Origin: Druceiella hillmani | Taxonomy: Eukaryota; Arthropoda; Insecta; Lepidoptera; Hepialidae | Reading direction: 5' to 3' | Assembly (NCBI GenBank): GCA_039881145.1 | Contig: JAYKKI010000061.1 | Coordinates: 12,126,001 to 12,190,000, forward strand | Length of the DNA: 64,000 nt | Shown here: in pieces, positions 1-12,192 of the stretch | Numbering within the stretch: position 1 is the first letter of the stretch | How the letters are laid out: each line of letters opens with the position of its first letter | The notes under the pieces: model-generated | Databases searched by the model: none | The model's input: only the letters and a program-made list of their open reading frames with translations | Told to the model about the DNA's origin: nothing | Translations under genes and position numbers: made by a program

Positions 1-511
1 TATTAGTAATTCTCAAGATTACCTTCAACAATAAAACTCACAAATTTATCTATTTTCTTATATTACTATAGATATGTTAATAACGACTCGGTCTTGGGTT
101 TAGTAATGCTTCATGCTCCTAACAGCTACGTAAGAGGACAGAAACATATTTATTTCATCAATTAAGAGCACGCACGAACATTCTACAGCAATCGCCTGTT
201 TTTAACGCAGTTACAATATTTTTTCCTGATCCATTGACTGCTTTAGCAATTATTTTTCTGGTACTTCATGACTGACGTATAACCTTATCTTTAATTTGAA
301 TTAATGTGTGTTTTTTTCTGTTTAGTTAATTATGTTTGTATCTCATTATGTATACTTTAAAAGTACTGTTCTTTTGGTGCTTGCATATGTTTAACGCTTT
401 GGGCAACTTGTAAATTAGACCTGACGTTTTTTAATAAATATTAATATATTAATAATAAAATATGTAAATATTAAATATATTTGACGTTAATTTTGTCGAA
501 ATTCATTATTG
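1..511. other. AT-rich DNA, nothing recognised
   Basis: No open frame with coding character and no terminal repeats were seen here. Confidence 0.5.
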
Positions 512-652
512 ACAATTAAATGAAACTACGTAACGTAGTATTATTTCTACTTTTTTAAATTTCTTTTCCACAACTTAGGTTTCGTTGTGCACAACATCTT
601 CAGGTGGGCTATTAGCAAGATCTTTGCTAATAGCCCGCCTGAAGATGTAACA
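512..652. repeat. Fold-back MITE, copy 1 (right arm truncated)
   Basis: Starts with the family end ACAATTAAATGAAACTACG. It runs through AGGTTTCGTTGTGCACAAC and the apical hairpin AGGTGGGCTATTAGCAA / TTGCTAATAGCCCGCCT, then stops after GAAGATGTAA. Compared with the complete copy at 27634-27866, most of the right arm is missing. Confidence 0.7.
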
Positions 653-1215
653 TGCATGACTAGTTCTAGGAGTAAATATATAATAAGTGTTATAATTTAT
701 TTTTTATGCGCCCCAAAATTTATTTTAGAATTTTAATCATAATTGCGTATTTTAATGTTTTTCCAGCAATATTCAATTTTTAATTTATTTTTATTATGAA
801 TGATTTCATACATGCCATGGGAAAATTCGTTATGTTGGTATGGTAAACGGATCAGTATAAATGCAAGAAGATTATTGTCGCACGTTTCTTCAGAATCTTG
901 TAATTCATGTCAGAAAGTAAGATCTTTCTCACCATACCAAATTTCTATCTCAAACGTTTAATGAGAAAAATGGTTTGGACATTCAAATAGTCGGACGGAT
1001 ATGTGAGTGAACTTATAAGGTTCTTGTTTTTTTCTTTTGTTGTACAGCACCCTAATTATTCATTGTTGTCATTCTGATTCTGGTCTTGAAGTAATATATT
1101 ATTCGATTTGAAATGATATATTATTACAAAAATCGACCTTAGTTTCGCTGATATTATTTTAATTATCAACACTTCTTGATAGTTTTAGAATTTTGAGAAA
1201 ACTTAACAGAATAAC

Positions 1216-1345
1216 AGTAACTAAATGAAACTAAGTGAAATAGTATTATTTCTATTTTATTTAAATTATTAATCACGACCTAGGTTTTGTTGTATGACAA
1301 AATCTGCCGGAGGGTAAATTATAAAGATCTTTATGATGTTCAATG
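1216..1345. repeat. Fold-back MITE, copy 2 (half element)
   Basis: Contains TAACTAAATGAAACTAAGTG, TAGTATTATTTCTATTTTAT and CGACCTAGGTTTTGTTGTAT in the same order as the other copies, then loses similarity after the AAAGATCTTT apex. It is the most diverged copy. Confidence 0.6.
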
Positions 1346-2190
1346 AATTTCTACAAAATTAACGTCAAATATATTCAATACAATAACAATATATAATTTA
1401 TTGTAAAATATAAAAAAAATATTACGAATATGCGTGACGAAAAGCAGTAGTCAGACCCCACACTTGACGGTTGCTGGATTAGAGACAATTTGAAAAGAGA
1501 ATGTTTATAAATAATCAGATTTGACAGTTCAGGTATTGTAAACCTTTTTCTTACATTTACGTTAGTAATTTATGTGGATTTATTTGGTATTTGTGATTAA
1601 AAAATATATTTTTTATTAGTGTGCATATTTACAAATATATTTTTTATTAGTGGAAGTATATTTTTTATTAGTGTGCATATTTTTGTATACATACGTAACC
1701 TAGATTATATAGGTTATATTTTATATTTAAGAGAAATTCAGATAAGTAAGATGAAGTGTTTCGAACAATTTATAAGTGTTACTGTTACATAAAAAACACA
1801 TAATACCAAAAATTTACAAAAAAAAATAACAAAAATTTCGATAGAAATAGTAGTTTAATTAAATGTTAAGTTATACAGAAAATTATTACAAAGTAATCAC
1901 AAATACTTAATTGTTGAGTAATCTTTAAAATATTTCTTCGGCAAAATGACCTAAAAATTTATTGACCATCTCATCCTTTCATGAGCGGCCAATTTATTTA
2001 TAATCTTTTATGTATAGTACATATGGCGGACTTATTGCTATATGAGCAATCTCTTCCAGTCAACCATAACAATTTGTATCGAAATTTAGTTGATAGACTG
2101 TAGGATATTTTACAATGAAAATTCTTTATAAAAAAAACTATTGACATGATTTGGGATGGGAAAGCCAGGAAAGGACAAGGACACAAAGGA
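1346..2190. other. AT-rich DNA with short repeats
   Basis: Holds three imperfect copies of TATATTTTTTATTAGTG (about 1605-1680). A stretch at 1490-1610 resembles 32630-32755 (AAGAGAATGTTT, then TTATTTGGTATTT), so part of the 32.6-kb TIR element family is probably here. No gene was seen. Confidence 0.5.
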
Positions 2191-2194
2191 AAAG

Positions 2195-2480
2195 GTTTCA
2201 GGAGTGGCAGGACTTTTTCTCTCGATCTTTGAAAATATTTAAAGGCGTGATTTTCCTGATGTCAGGTTCCAGGTGATTCCAAATTTTTGCTGCTTGGACA
2301 GTGAAGGATTTTTTGTAAGTGGTAGAGGTATGTTTACATTGCTTGAACTAGTATTCGAGCCTATAATATATTGTACGACTTATACAAATAAGCTATTACT
2401 GTCCATGATATTAGATACGTAAAGACGAAGCACTGAACAATTTAACAAGAGTGTCCCCTATGCATCAGTTTTCGTAAATT
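2195..2480 (-). pseudogene. Non-LTR retrotransposon ORF2 C-terminal fragment
   Basis: The minus strand at about 2345-2200 reads YKKSFTVQAAKIWNHLEPDI followed by RKITPLNIF. This is the characteristic end of CR1/Jockey-type reverse transcriptase ORFs (Y..SF.V.AA.LWN.LP..IR). Upstream minus sequence to about 2480 is weakly coding-like with stops. It is a 5'-truncated dead copy. The clade cannot be fixed by eye. Confidence 0.55.
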
Positions 2481-3927
2481 AGGTTCCTTCGAGATAAGTT
2501 CTTTTAATAAAACTATATAATTTTTTTACTTCTATCCGTTATGTTTACTAGAAACATACCACTTACTCTGGCATTGCGACTGATACAAATTGAAAGAAAT
2601 TATTTCAGTCTGAGCACTATTTGTTTCCAAAGTAATTATTGGAAAAATATTAGTTTTTTAAGAACTAAACCCATGCATCGATATTCTTTCCTGTTATACA
2701 AATTTTAATATGACACATGAAAGGGCTTTTCCAAGTTTTATATATTTCCAACGGTTTCCAAAGTTCTTTTATAGTTCGTTTGTCGAAATTAATTATCCCC
2801 TTATTCTAAGTAACAAATCAACAATTTTGATAGCGGAAACCACAATTTTATTGAGACTTTTATACTTGTATCTTTAGTAGGTATATATAGTCTATAATAT
2901 TTACTCGATTAGCGCTTTAGTGAAAACTCAAAACTGTGAAAACTCACATGACGGTAATACAAAACTGAACAAAATAGTCCTTTATTTACATAATTTACGA
3001 AAAAAAGGTATTTTAATGCCAAACATCGTCATATCGCATCATTCAAATTCATTACAGCTGTTCAGATTTTAGCCGTAAGATGACTGTAACAGAGAAATAA
3101 ACCACAGCGAGATGTTTAGCTTTAAAAAGGCTTTTGATATGTTGAAAATTCACGCGTTCTTCTCTTGCTCAAATGAACGGGATGTTGAAACTGAATATGA
3201 TTCAATACAATATAAAGTTTTTCCGCAACGCCTAGCTGTTTTTGTGACAAAATATACGACTTTCTATTTTATGTAAATTATGTAATTTTGAGCTAATTTA
3301 TCCCTTAGTAGATACATATTCAAATGTGAGAGCAATATTTGATCTACTGAAAATTCTTTCATAGGTTTTAGGTGATACAGCATATTAAAGTAGTTACCTT
3401 GCATTCGTTTCACATAAAGTCAGCTTGTACGAGGCCCTTCATTTAAATAAAATATATTAACTTAGCAGCAGAAAGGTTATATCTTACTGCCTGTATCAGT
3501 TTGATGGTTTTCTTTTTCACCATCTTAAGCGTTTCTTTTATATTTGAAAGCTAGCCAACTGCACAGGGAGAATGCAGTTGAACGTCGAATGGTGGACTTT
3601 CAGCATTTCTTTGAGCAAATAAAAAACATTTCAATCTATGTCAACATTAGCTGCTCCTTATCATAAGTCACAATAGTAAAAGAAAATAGAAATGGACTCC
3701 AGTCTACATTTTTTTTATTTTGGTTATGTATGGTTCTCATTTTACATTGAGGACATCTGTGAGCAAGGAAAAAACTGATAGATATAAATCAATCATCAGT
3801 CTCAAATTGTATATCGACTGGTTTTGGATTCAGCCATTTGCAAACAGTTACTACTATCATGCATATCCCGGACATCTCTTGGTGATTGTATAGTATATGC
3901 ATAACAGCATAGCAATTAAATATAAAA
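2481..3927. other. AT-rich DNA, nothing recognised
   Basis: No open frame over 60 codons and no terminal repeats were seen. Minus strand 3600-3780 has a short coding-like stretch containing CPQCKMR that I could not assign. Confidence 0.4.
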
Positions 3928-4100
3928 ATTCACAATTAAATGAAAGCTCGGGCTATTAACGTTACGATCAGGTGGGCAAAGAATTCCATTCTTTGTAATA
4001 GCCCACCTGAAGATGTAATACAACGAAACCTAGGTCGTGGTAAAGAACCTGAAGAAAGTAGGAATAATACTACACCACATAGTTTCATTTAATTGTGGAT
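3928..4100. repeat. Fold-back MITE, copy 3 (left arm shortened)
   Basis: The apex is GGTGGGCAAAGAATTC / TTTGTAATAGCCCACC. The right arm is complete: GAAGATGTAATACAACGAAA, CCTAGGTCGTGGTAAAGAA, TAGTTTCATTTAATTGTG. The left arm keeps only its outer ATTAAATGAAA end and the apex, so an internal deletion removed most of it. Confidence 0.7.
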
Positions 4101-4337
4101 AAAAATTCGTATCACAATACGCATGAAATAAGTTCAGTAATGACCTTCATGACAATATTTATACCTGATAGAAACAAACTCCAGAGCAAACAATGGCTGA
4201 AACCGCAGAGAAATAGTCACGCCAAAACGACATAGATGATAACGATATACTTATGATTACCGTAGCTGCAATTATTGTTAGTCTAAACGATGATACAGCA
4301 TGAACTATACTACTACATCTGGTGCTGCTGCAATCTA

Positions 4338-4842
4338 AAAAAGTTCTTTATATAGATGTAAATAATAATTAACAAGTCTGAAGAAGTTCTTTATATAGAT
4401 GTAAATAATAATTAACAAGTCTGAAAAACTTCTTTATACAGATGTAAATAATAATTAACAAGTCTGAAAAAGTTCTTTATATAGATGTAAATAATAATTA
4501 ACAAGTCTGAAGAAGTTCTTTATATAGATGTAAATAATAATTAACAAGTCTGAAAAAGTTCTTTATACAGATGTAAATAATAATTAACAAGTCTGAAGAA
4601 GTTCTTTATATAGATGTAAATAATAATTAACAAGTCTGAAAAAGTTCTTTATACAGATGTAAATAATAATTAACAAGTCTGAAAAAGTTCTTTATATAGA
4701 TGTAAATAATAATTAACAAGTCTGAAAAAGTTCTTTATACAGATGTAAATAATAATTAACAAGTCTGAAGAAGTTCTTTATATAGATGTAAATAATAATT
4801 AACAAGTCTGAAAAAGTTCTTTATACAGATGTAAATAATAAA
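4338..4842. repeat. 43-bp tandem repeat, about 12 copies, derived from transposase coding sequence
   Basis: The unit contains AAGTTCTTTATATAGATG and TAAATAATAATTAACAAG; starts at 4341 and 4384 set the period at 43. Variants ending TATATAG and TATACAG, and GAAG versus AAAAG, often alternate, giving a partly dimeric 86-bp order. The first and last units encode KKVLY(I/T)DVNN of the surrounding transposase relic, so the array expanded inside that gene. The period is not a multiple of three. Confidence 0.9.
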
Positions 4843-6057
4843 TTTTGCACGTCGTTTACTCGAGCTTCTTATAAGATGGCTAATCCGCTTGTTCACAAGC
4901 GATATAAAAACTATGAAGGATTGTCTAACGGGATGGACTCTACCATACTTTAAGAGGGATTTAAAAATTCATTGACTACGGGACCTATATAAGATAAAAT
5001 TATTTCTGACGAGGACTCCAATACGTACAAAATAATTTTAGATGCAAGCCATATTTAAAATATCGAATACAAAATCATATAATACGTAATTACCGCAAAG
5101 CAATTTTTGCAATTACCAAGAGTACACAATAATCTCATACGATTACGTAAGATCGTATTAAATTACTATTTACTGGAATGGAACAACATTAGCTATTCGA
5201 CATTGGGTTCAAAAAAATTATAGTTTAACCAATGAAATTAAAGATCTATCAAACGACATTCTTAATGGTTCTCAACACATATTTAGCAACTATTTGAACT
5301 GGGCAAATTATTTTTGTGCTTCTACAACTCGTACCGCTGGGCAAGACAAAAAGAAAAATATATTCATATCATTGGAAGAACCGCCCTTTATTCGTAATCG
5401 TGAAATCTAGATATTCTCCTAGTTATTTTACGTGTCGTGGAAAGTGTTGCTCAGGTTGCCAAATTTGTCAGCAGAAAAAGAATTAATTTTTCCTTGAAAT
5501 AGTCTTATAGGGTGCGCTCTGCCTACTCAGTTATATCTTTCAATACATAAGCACTTCAAACCGCTGCACATGAAGCTGTTTTCGCAAATACAGGATGTGA
5601 CCTCATAATGTACCTATCACGGATGGAAAATAAACGTAAATTGCATAATCAAACCTCTCCAAAACATCTAAACGCAAAATCTAGAAAGCTGTATTAACCC
5701 GGCGTCATTGTGGCTACTAAACAGAACTTAGCCGTTGTGGCCGGGTAAGTTGTACCCATGTGCATTATTGTACACTGAATCAAGCTTATGTCAATATTAG
5801 TTTTCTATATTAGGGAAATAGGTAATTATAAACATTATTTATAAAAATTAAACATTTATTTATCATAAAATGAGCAAATTATCATCAAATTAGATCTTCT
5901 TATTCTGAGATCATTTTTTTAGAACGTAACTTAAAAATATATTCAAAAATAAAAAAATAATTAACATTTAGAAACAGAACATAAAATTTTCTTTAGTACA
6001 TAAACATGAAATCAGGAACTATATATGACAAAGCTTATTTATTACTAACATACTGAC

Positions 6058-6603
6058 TTATTCGATATCGAGATCAACGCAACTTTGGCATAATGGAATA
6101 ATGTGCTGCATACAAATAGGCTTGTTACACTTATTGCAGTTATGCCTAGTTTTTTTGTCTTTGGCAGAAGGACAGTGTTTGCATCTCCTGTATGTTTTTG
6201 AAGTTTTATTCGGAGGGTAGGTCATAACTTCACCAACTTGTTCGTGAATACGTTTACGTAATCCTCTCGGTAAGTTCTCCATATTTTTTCTCACGCGAAG
6301 ATGACCTTCAAGCATTGATAGACCGAGTTTTCTAAGGAAATCACGTCGGTTTGTTTTCGAGTTATTATTTTCACGAAAAATAATCACGCTATTTATTGCA
6401 GCTACATTCATGACCGCATAAAATACTGTCATTGGCCAGCGTTTAGAGTTTCGAGATACATCATAGGTAGCACACAGCTCATCAACCACATCGACGCCAG
6501 CTTTCGTAGAATTATAGAATGTGATTATCTCTGGTTTCCTTTTTTCGCCACTAGCAGGATCAATGTTTTGGCCATGATGAAGGGAAGACACTACCAGCAC
6601 CAC
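6058..6603 (-). pseudogene. piggyBac transposase, C-terminal part
   Basis: Resumes in the last third of the transposase. STKAGVDVVDELCATYDVSR contains the third catalytic Asp (GVD..D pattern), RWPMTVFYAVMNVAAIN follows, and the C-terminal cysteine-rich domain reads CKHC, HNCNKCNKPIC, HIIPLCQSC. The N-terminal half lies just upstream in another frame. About 200 residues of the core, including two catalytic Asp, are deleted, so this copy cannot encode active transposase. Its ends could still be mobilised by another copy. Confidence 0.9.
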
Positions 6604-7154
6604 TTTAGACCGATTAGAACGATTAGAACGCTTAGGCGATTAGAACGATTTAGTCCGGCTAAGTATAACAAGCCAAACAAAGCTAATAGTTCGTCTATAG
6701 TTGTCTCTTTCAATAAATACTGAAGCGATTGTTTATTGTTAGACAATTGTCTCTGTTTAATCTTAGCATTAGTATGACGAAGTATTTGTTCCAGCATATT
6801 ATTAGTTATAAAGCGCCTCCGACACTCTATTTCAGTCTTATCATTTTGCGCAATGAGCTTTACCCCAGGTTTTTGTAATATTATGTTTTCTGACCTTGTG
6901 CGAACGTTGGTCCGAGGTGGTTGCGAAGACAATTTGGTGGAATTGTCTTTACCAATATAAAACTGCTGGTTACTTGTTGAAACAATTGTTTCTTGCTCAT
7001 CATCACTGCATTCTTGTTCCGTATCACTGCCTTGACTTCGCTCTGAAAGATGGTCGATTTCACCCTCATCGTCTGAGCTGCACTGTTCATTGTCACTAAC
7101 GTTAGCTTGTTCAAACAAGGCTAGGAGTCGATTTTGTTCCTTTTCATAAGACAT
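6591..7154 (-). pseudogene. piggyBac transposase, N-terminal part
   Basis: ATG at 7154. The first ~70 residues are acidic (SSDDEGEIDHLSERSQGSD), typical of piggyBac N-termini. The conserved helical region that precedes the catalytic core follows: NKQSLQYLLKETTIDELLAL, then FGLLYLAGL. After this the frame runs into a junk tail made of repeated CGTTCTAATCG-type units and stops. The first two catalytic Asp residues are therefore missing. Confidence 0.9.
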
Positions 7155-8215
7155 TGTTCATAAAACTGTGAAAAACGAAATGCAATTTATCAATAAACAA
7201 TAAAAAAACAACAAACAGTCTATATAAATGTTACATAGCCATTGTAGCCGGGTATAACTTACCCGCGCGCTCTTTATACACGTGTAAACTCCGTCGTCGC
7301 CGCAGCAACACTAAATAGACAAGTGAATACGCGAAGAGGTCAACAACCGCAGCTACTGTAACGGACAATTTACGCGCGCATTTTGTTTTAAAGTTATGAC
7401 CGTTTTAAAATGCGTGGGGTATTAGATACCCAGCAACAATGACGCCGGGTTAAAAGATGGAGATTATAGCCTAAACTGTTAACAGCCTTACATGGACAAC
7501 GATTTGTTGGAAAGAATAAACGTATCCTTTTTAAACAAAATGTCGTTGACTTCTTCCCAGCTTGAACAATTTAAAAGAGACACAATTTTGCAGAGTGGCA
7601 TTGCTCATTGGCTGGAAGTGCGACGAAATCTTTTAACTGCTCCTTTTTTTGGCAAAATATATAAACGGCACCTTACGATCAAGTGTACTTCTCGTCAGAA
7701 GCATAATGTGTGGTTATCGGTTGGACAATATACCATCCATAAAATATAGCCATAGCAATGAACTAGTAGCATCACAACAAATGTGTAAACAAACGGGAGT
7801 TCGTATTGGTCATTATAGCTTGTTTGTTGATACAGTTTATCGTTTCTTAGGAGCTACGCCAGATGAAAAATGGTTTAGTTGAATGTGAATGGTTTAGTTG
7901 AAATTAAATTCCATTCCTTCGCTGCTAATATGTCAATAAAAGACACCATACAAACCAAAAAAATTAACTTAGAATTTAAAAAAATCTAGCAACGGTCAGT
8001 TTACCTTAAACAAAAACATGATTGATATTATAAGTACAAGGTCAACTGCATATAGCCAAAGAAGCCATTTGGTGAGAGTATAAAAATGAAGATAAAATTC
8101 AAGAATTTTTAAAGAAAAACATTGAAAACAAATTGCTTAATTTTTATAAAAGCAACTTACTTCCAGAGTCTTTTACTTCCAGAGTCGGTTGATTCGTGGT
8201 ATACAAGGTCAATAG

Positions 8216-9420
8216 AAATATGAAATTCACTATATATCCTAGATTCTATGAAAGGTAAAAATGAAAGAGCGATTTAAAATGTGATGTTAAAAAGGATCTT
8301 ACATTTATGTTATCTCTACAACCATTTTTACACATCTTTTTTCATATTAAATTTTTAGAATATAGAGTAATCCAGAATGCGCACACGGACAAGGCCGCAT
8401 GAAGTCAAAAATCTTCTTCCCTCTACTGCGCTCCTTCTACTAAAGCCCCGCCCTATGTGCACGGTTTTACCAGCAGAATAAATTTATCCATTAACTCCAG
8501 GAAATCGACGCATATGAACAGATCTGCTTGAGGCAGTATTCCGCTTTGCTTATTGTATGAAATATAATGGCCGTCATGTTAAATTTATAGAATTGTTATT
8601 TGTATATGTTTTATGTGAATATAAATTAAAAACAATTAGCTTAGTGTCTTGAAATGTAAAGGGGTTATGAAAACAAAACAAAAATTTGAAAATTATCGGA
8701 TAAGGAATTCAATATGGGAAGAAACAATTAGCTATATAAATTAATGTTCAACATCTTGATAAAATTTATATTTATTTTATACAATATAAATTTATATCGA
8801 TTCGCATTTCACATTTGCACTCGATGTCACTATCACTCTCACTGTTATTTTTGTTTATTTAATAAAAAAAACAAGCCGATTTAATTCATATATACATATT
8901 TACTCAAATATAATAGTTAATCCATATTGTCAAGGCTTTTAGTTACCGCGTTCCTGGAAATTTGAATTTCATATCATTCTAATACAGCCGAGTTTGTAAT
9001 AATTTTCAGCGTCGCGTCTTTCCAAACAAAACAAAACAGATGCCGGCTTGAGCCTTTGGTAGCGATTCGACACTAGACAAATTTAATTCTGAATTATCTG
9101 TTTTAAGGCTGATTTCACGTTAAAACAAAATATAAGTTATTGTGTAAAGGGTGGAACTATATTACGACTAAATTATTTAAGGCCTGGTCCAGAAATATTC
9201 ACGTGCAGATAGACAAGATATAGAAAATAGAATAAGTATAAAAAGGAATGAAGAAAATAAAATCACGGCAAAAAGTATTTAAGGAATAAACAGTGCTATC
9301 CACGAAAATTTACTGGAACTGTATAGTTAGCTCCATGGATAACGCAGAATCCGTGTATCCTAATCAAAATACTTGTAGTAAATATCCCGTTTAAAAAGTG
9401 ATTGAAACGTCAAAAATCAT
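8216..9420. other. AT-rich DNA with a short GC-richer block, nothing recognised
   Basis: A GC-richer block at 8375-8480 has no coding or terminal-repeat character that I could identify. The remainder is simple AT-rich sequence. Confidence 0.4.
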
Positions 9421-9423
9421 ACA

Positions 9424-10742
9424 CAGGTTGTCCAGTGACAGATTTCAAAGTTTGAACAAACATATTTTCTGAACGCAACCCATAAGAGGGGCGCGGGTGG
9501 CGTCGATAGAAGCGCAGGCGGTGCGGATGTTTTAGTAGCCATGGAACAGTGGAGTGGAGAGCACCGCGCTTTTGCCGTCGAGGCGTACATTTCGATTTTC
9601 GCTATCTGTAGCACGCCGTCGATTTAATAATCGTTACAGTATTCGTCGATTACGTGATGGACCATCGATCAACCTCATTCAGTCATCATGTGTAGCAAGG
9701 TTCAGAGCTACAGGATCAACATTAAATAGGCCCAGGCCAGGACCTACACCATTGGTAGCCACGGATGAAAATGTCGAGCGTGTTATGGTTTCTGTCGTTG
9801 AAAATCCCAGTTTATCACTGCGTACACGTTCATCGATATTGGGAATTCCGAAATCAACTTTACAGGTAATAATGCGAAAAAAGCTCAAGTTCCATCCATA
9901 TAAAATTCAAATTGTTCAAGATTTACACGATTCTGACTTTGAATTAAAAAAAACTTACGCGGAGGTGATGTTGTTGAGATTTCGTACTACCCGGATGGGC
10001 TTCTTTAGTGACGAAGCTCACTTTCACATTGGAGGATATGTGAATACGCAGAACTTTCGTTACTGCGATGTCTACAACCCAAGACAAATGCATCAAGAGC
10101 CTTTACATAAGCCTAAAGTAACAGTCTGGTGTGCCATGTCTGCATCTGCAATCATAGGGCCTTATTTCTTTGAAAATCAACGTGGCCAAACTGTAACTGT
10201 GAATTCGGAGAGATATGCCCAGATGTTAAATGACTTTTTCAGAGTAAAACTACAGAATAGTCCATCCTTCAACCAAAACACATGGTTCCAGCAGGACGGG
10301 GCCACAGCTCACACTGCTAATGTGTCCATGAATGCAGTGCGGTAGTTATTTCCAGAAAAAAACATATCCCGAAACGATACCGTACCGTGGCCACCTAGGT
10401 CACCCAATTTAAGCCCATGTGACTTTTTCTTATGGGGATACTTAAAATCCGTTGTTTACAAAACAAATCCGAGCACTGTGACACAACTTAAAGAAAATAT
10501 TCGAGCCGAAGTCAGTAGGATACCCCAGTCGCTCTGCAAACGCGTTTTTGAAAACATGCTTGCTAGACTCGAAGAGTGTGTCAGACTCGATGGCCGCCAT
10601 TTGGAAAACGTGGTTTTTAAAAAATTAAATCCGCATTTGTTGTTATAAAATAAATAAATTATAAAGTTATAAACCTACTTTGTATTAGGGATGTAGTTTT
10701 TTTTTACAATTTTTCAAACATTGAAATCTGCCACTGGACAGC

Positions 10743-10745
<3 letters not shown>
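9424..10745 (+). mobile_element. mariner/Tc1-superfamily element, copy 1
   Basis: The left end CAGGTTGTCCAGTGACAG (9424) and right end CCACTGGACAGCCTG (to 10745) form imperfect ~30-bp inverted repeats. The right side is flanked by TA and runs straight into a (TA)n tract. The interior encodes one degenerate transposase on the plus strand. A second, shorter copy lies at about 20669-21594. Confidence 0.88.
9541..10648 (+). pseudogene. mariner-type transposase, dead (copy 1)
   Basis: The original start is ATG at 9541 (MEQWSGEHRAFAVEAY), and a frameshift follows near residue 17. The helix-turn-helix region survives as FRATGSTLNRPRPGPTPLVA and RTRSSILGIPKSTLQVI. Catalytic motifs are DEAHFHIGGYVN, WFQQDGATAHTA and SPCDFFLWGYLKS, with 36 residues between the second and third Asp by my count. 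Defects: loss of codons just before DEAHF, and CAG to TAG after NAVR near 10343, so the third Asp is not translated. This is a DDD-type relative of insect mariner transposases. Confidence 0.88.
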
Positions 10746-10801
<56 letters not shown>

Positions 10802-10812
10802 TACATATATAT
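10746..10812. repeat. (TA)n microsatellite at the mariner right end
   Basis: About 45 bases of TA followed by ACACACATATATACATATATA. It begins exactly at the TA duplication of mariner copy 1. Confidence 0.95.
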
Positions 10813-12192
10813 TATGGAGTGTGAAAAAAGGGAAAATAAGAAATATTATTACATGAAAATTGAATCAAATGTGTTTATTAAATTGCCAAGGATAATTTAA
10901 TGGAATGAAAATTTTCATTTTAAAATTTAAAAATACTGAATGCCAATATACCTACGCAGTATAAAGAGGTCAGTGGTTAAAAGTCATATACTTATTTTTT
11001 TATAAGTTATACCTAAAAATAATTTATCCTGCGCCATCTATGAATGTTTTCTAAAATTACGTTAATACTTCGAAGATCGTAATCGGTAGCATTAGGGAAA
11101 TAGCAAATGAATATAGTTAGTACTAACGTATGAAATCCGCAAGAGGGCCATCCTGTTTTTATAGAGAAAAAATTCTTCAAGCTTCGATAAAACAGAAAAC
11201 ACGATAAAAAATAAAATGATCAACAAAATTAATAAAAAATTGGCTAACTACATTTCGAATTACAATTAATTAACATCACTACATAAAGCAAGAAAATAAA
11301 TGTTTGCCATATTACATACAAAAATAAAAGCCAGTAAAAGAATATAACCAATTGTGGATTTTTTTATAAATGATAATTTAATTTGAAAATATTTTATTAA
11401 ATTTTAAATAAACACGTTAATGACGACGTTATTGCACCGGTTCCGTCACTAGTGCAGACACGTGATGTTATTATCGCATAAGTATCGATAACGTGAATAT
11501 GTTTAGAGACTGTCGTCTTAGTGAGGTGAAAGTTTAAAGCTGTTTAATTTACATAATCCTGGAGTATAATAACGATATGAAAAAAAATTACTGATATGTT
11601 TTTCTGTAATTACATAAGATAGATAAAAAAATGAATTAAATATATAAAGATAAAAATATATATTATACGTTGTTTGAATAACAAATGCGAATAATGGAAA
11701 AAGAAAATATATAATCAAGTCTTTAAATCATATTATCTCCATGAAGATGTTTAATTGCATTGCTTTATATCAGTATGAAGATGTTCCATCACGCAATCTT
11801 GGTACCGATTTAATGAAAGATGTAGTTGAGAAGTAAATTAATGTTAGTTTATATTATTTAATAAAACACCTTATTATCAAATTGATAAACCTTAAATATT
11901 TAATAAATATGTATTGTTTTCCGGGCAGTAAATGAAATATTTTCTGAAATATTTTACCAAAAAACCGATGAATCCTAATTTTCTCGGTACATAAATGTAT
12001 AAAGTGCAATGAAAACCTTGTAGAAATGTTAAATACTAGCATCGCTGTCGGAACAAAGAAAATATTTTGTCTTCATTATTATTTATCAACAGCACCTTAC
12101 AAATGAAAGCATCTACACGTATGGAATTTAAGGCATCGAATCTATTATTTACTAAACTTATAAATCTCCACTAGTTCCACTGCTCTGAAATT
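10813..12192. other. AT-rich DNA, nothing recognised
   Basis: Only short open frames of low-complexity composition were seen. No terminal repeats. Confidence 0.5.

Larger units (their letters stand above)
5698..7449 (-). mobile_element. piggyBac-type transposon, internally deleted
   Basis: Ends CCCGGCGTCATTGT (5698) and ACAATGACGCCGGG (to 7449) are 14-bp perfect inverted repeats. They are flanked on both sides by TTAA (5694-5697, 7450-7453), the piggyBac target duplication. Sub-terminal repeats with GCCGGGTA and CTTACCC-type sequence lie inside each end (about 5730-5760 and 7240-7265). It carries two halves of a transposase on the minus strand and is inserted in the Mutator-like/YqaJ relic. 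Confidence 0.92.
4190..8215 (+). pseudogene. Decayed Mutator-like transposase / YqaJ-domain gene, split by a minisatellite and a piggyBac
   Basis: Fragments in three frames follow the order of a large transposon-type protein known from many animals. Near 4240-4330: ILMITV and TSGAAAI. Then KKVLYIDVNN, which is tandemly amplified at 4338-4842. Near 4890-5010: HKRYKNYEGLSNGMDST, then DEDSNTYK. Near 5250-5330: NDILNGSQHIFSNYLNWANY. Near 5470-5510: AKFVSRKRINFSLK. Near 5545-5690: LQTAAHEAVFANTG to NAKSRKLY. After the piggyBac insertion (5698-7449), the YqaJ nuclease-like part follows: MDNDLLERINVSFLNKMSL, HWLEVRRNLLTAPFFGK, and in another frame SIKYSHSNELVASQQ, GHYSLFVDTVYRFLGATPD, then LVEIK near 7890. 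Frameshifts and stops are many, so it is dead. The Mutator-like/YqaJ label rests on recalled motifs. Confidence 0.65.

Noticed and set aside
6896..7099. Plus-strand and alternate minus-strand frames over the piggyBac N-terminal half.
   Set aside because: Shadows of the transposase frame 7154-6591.
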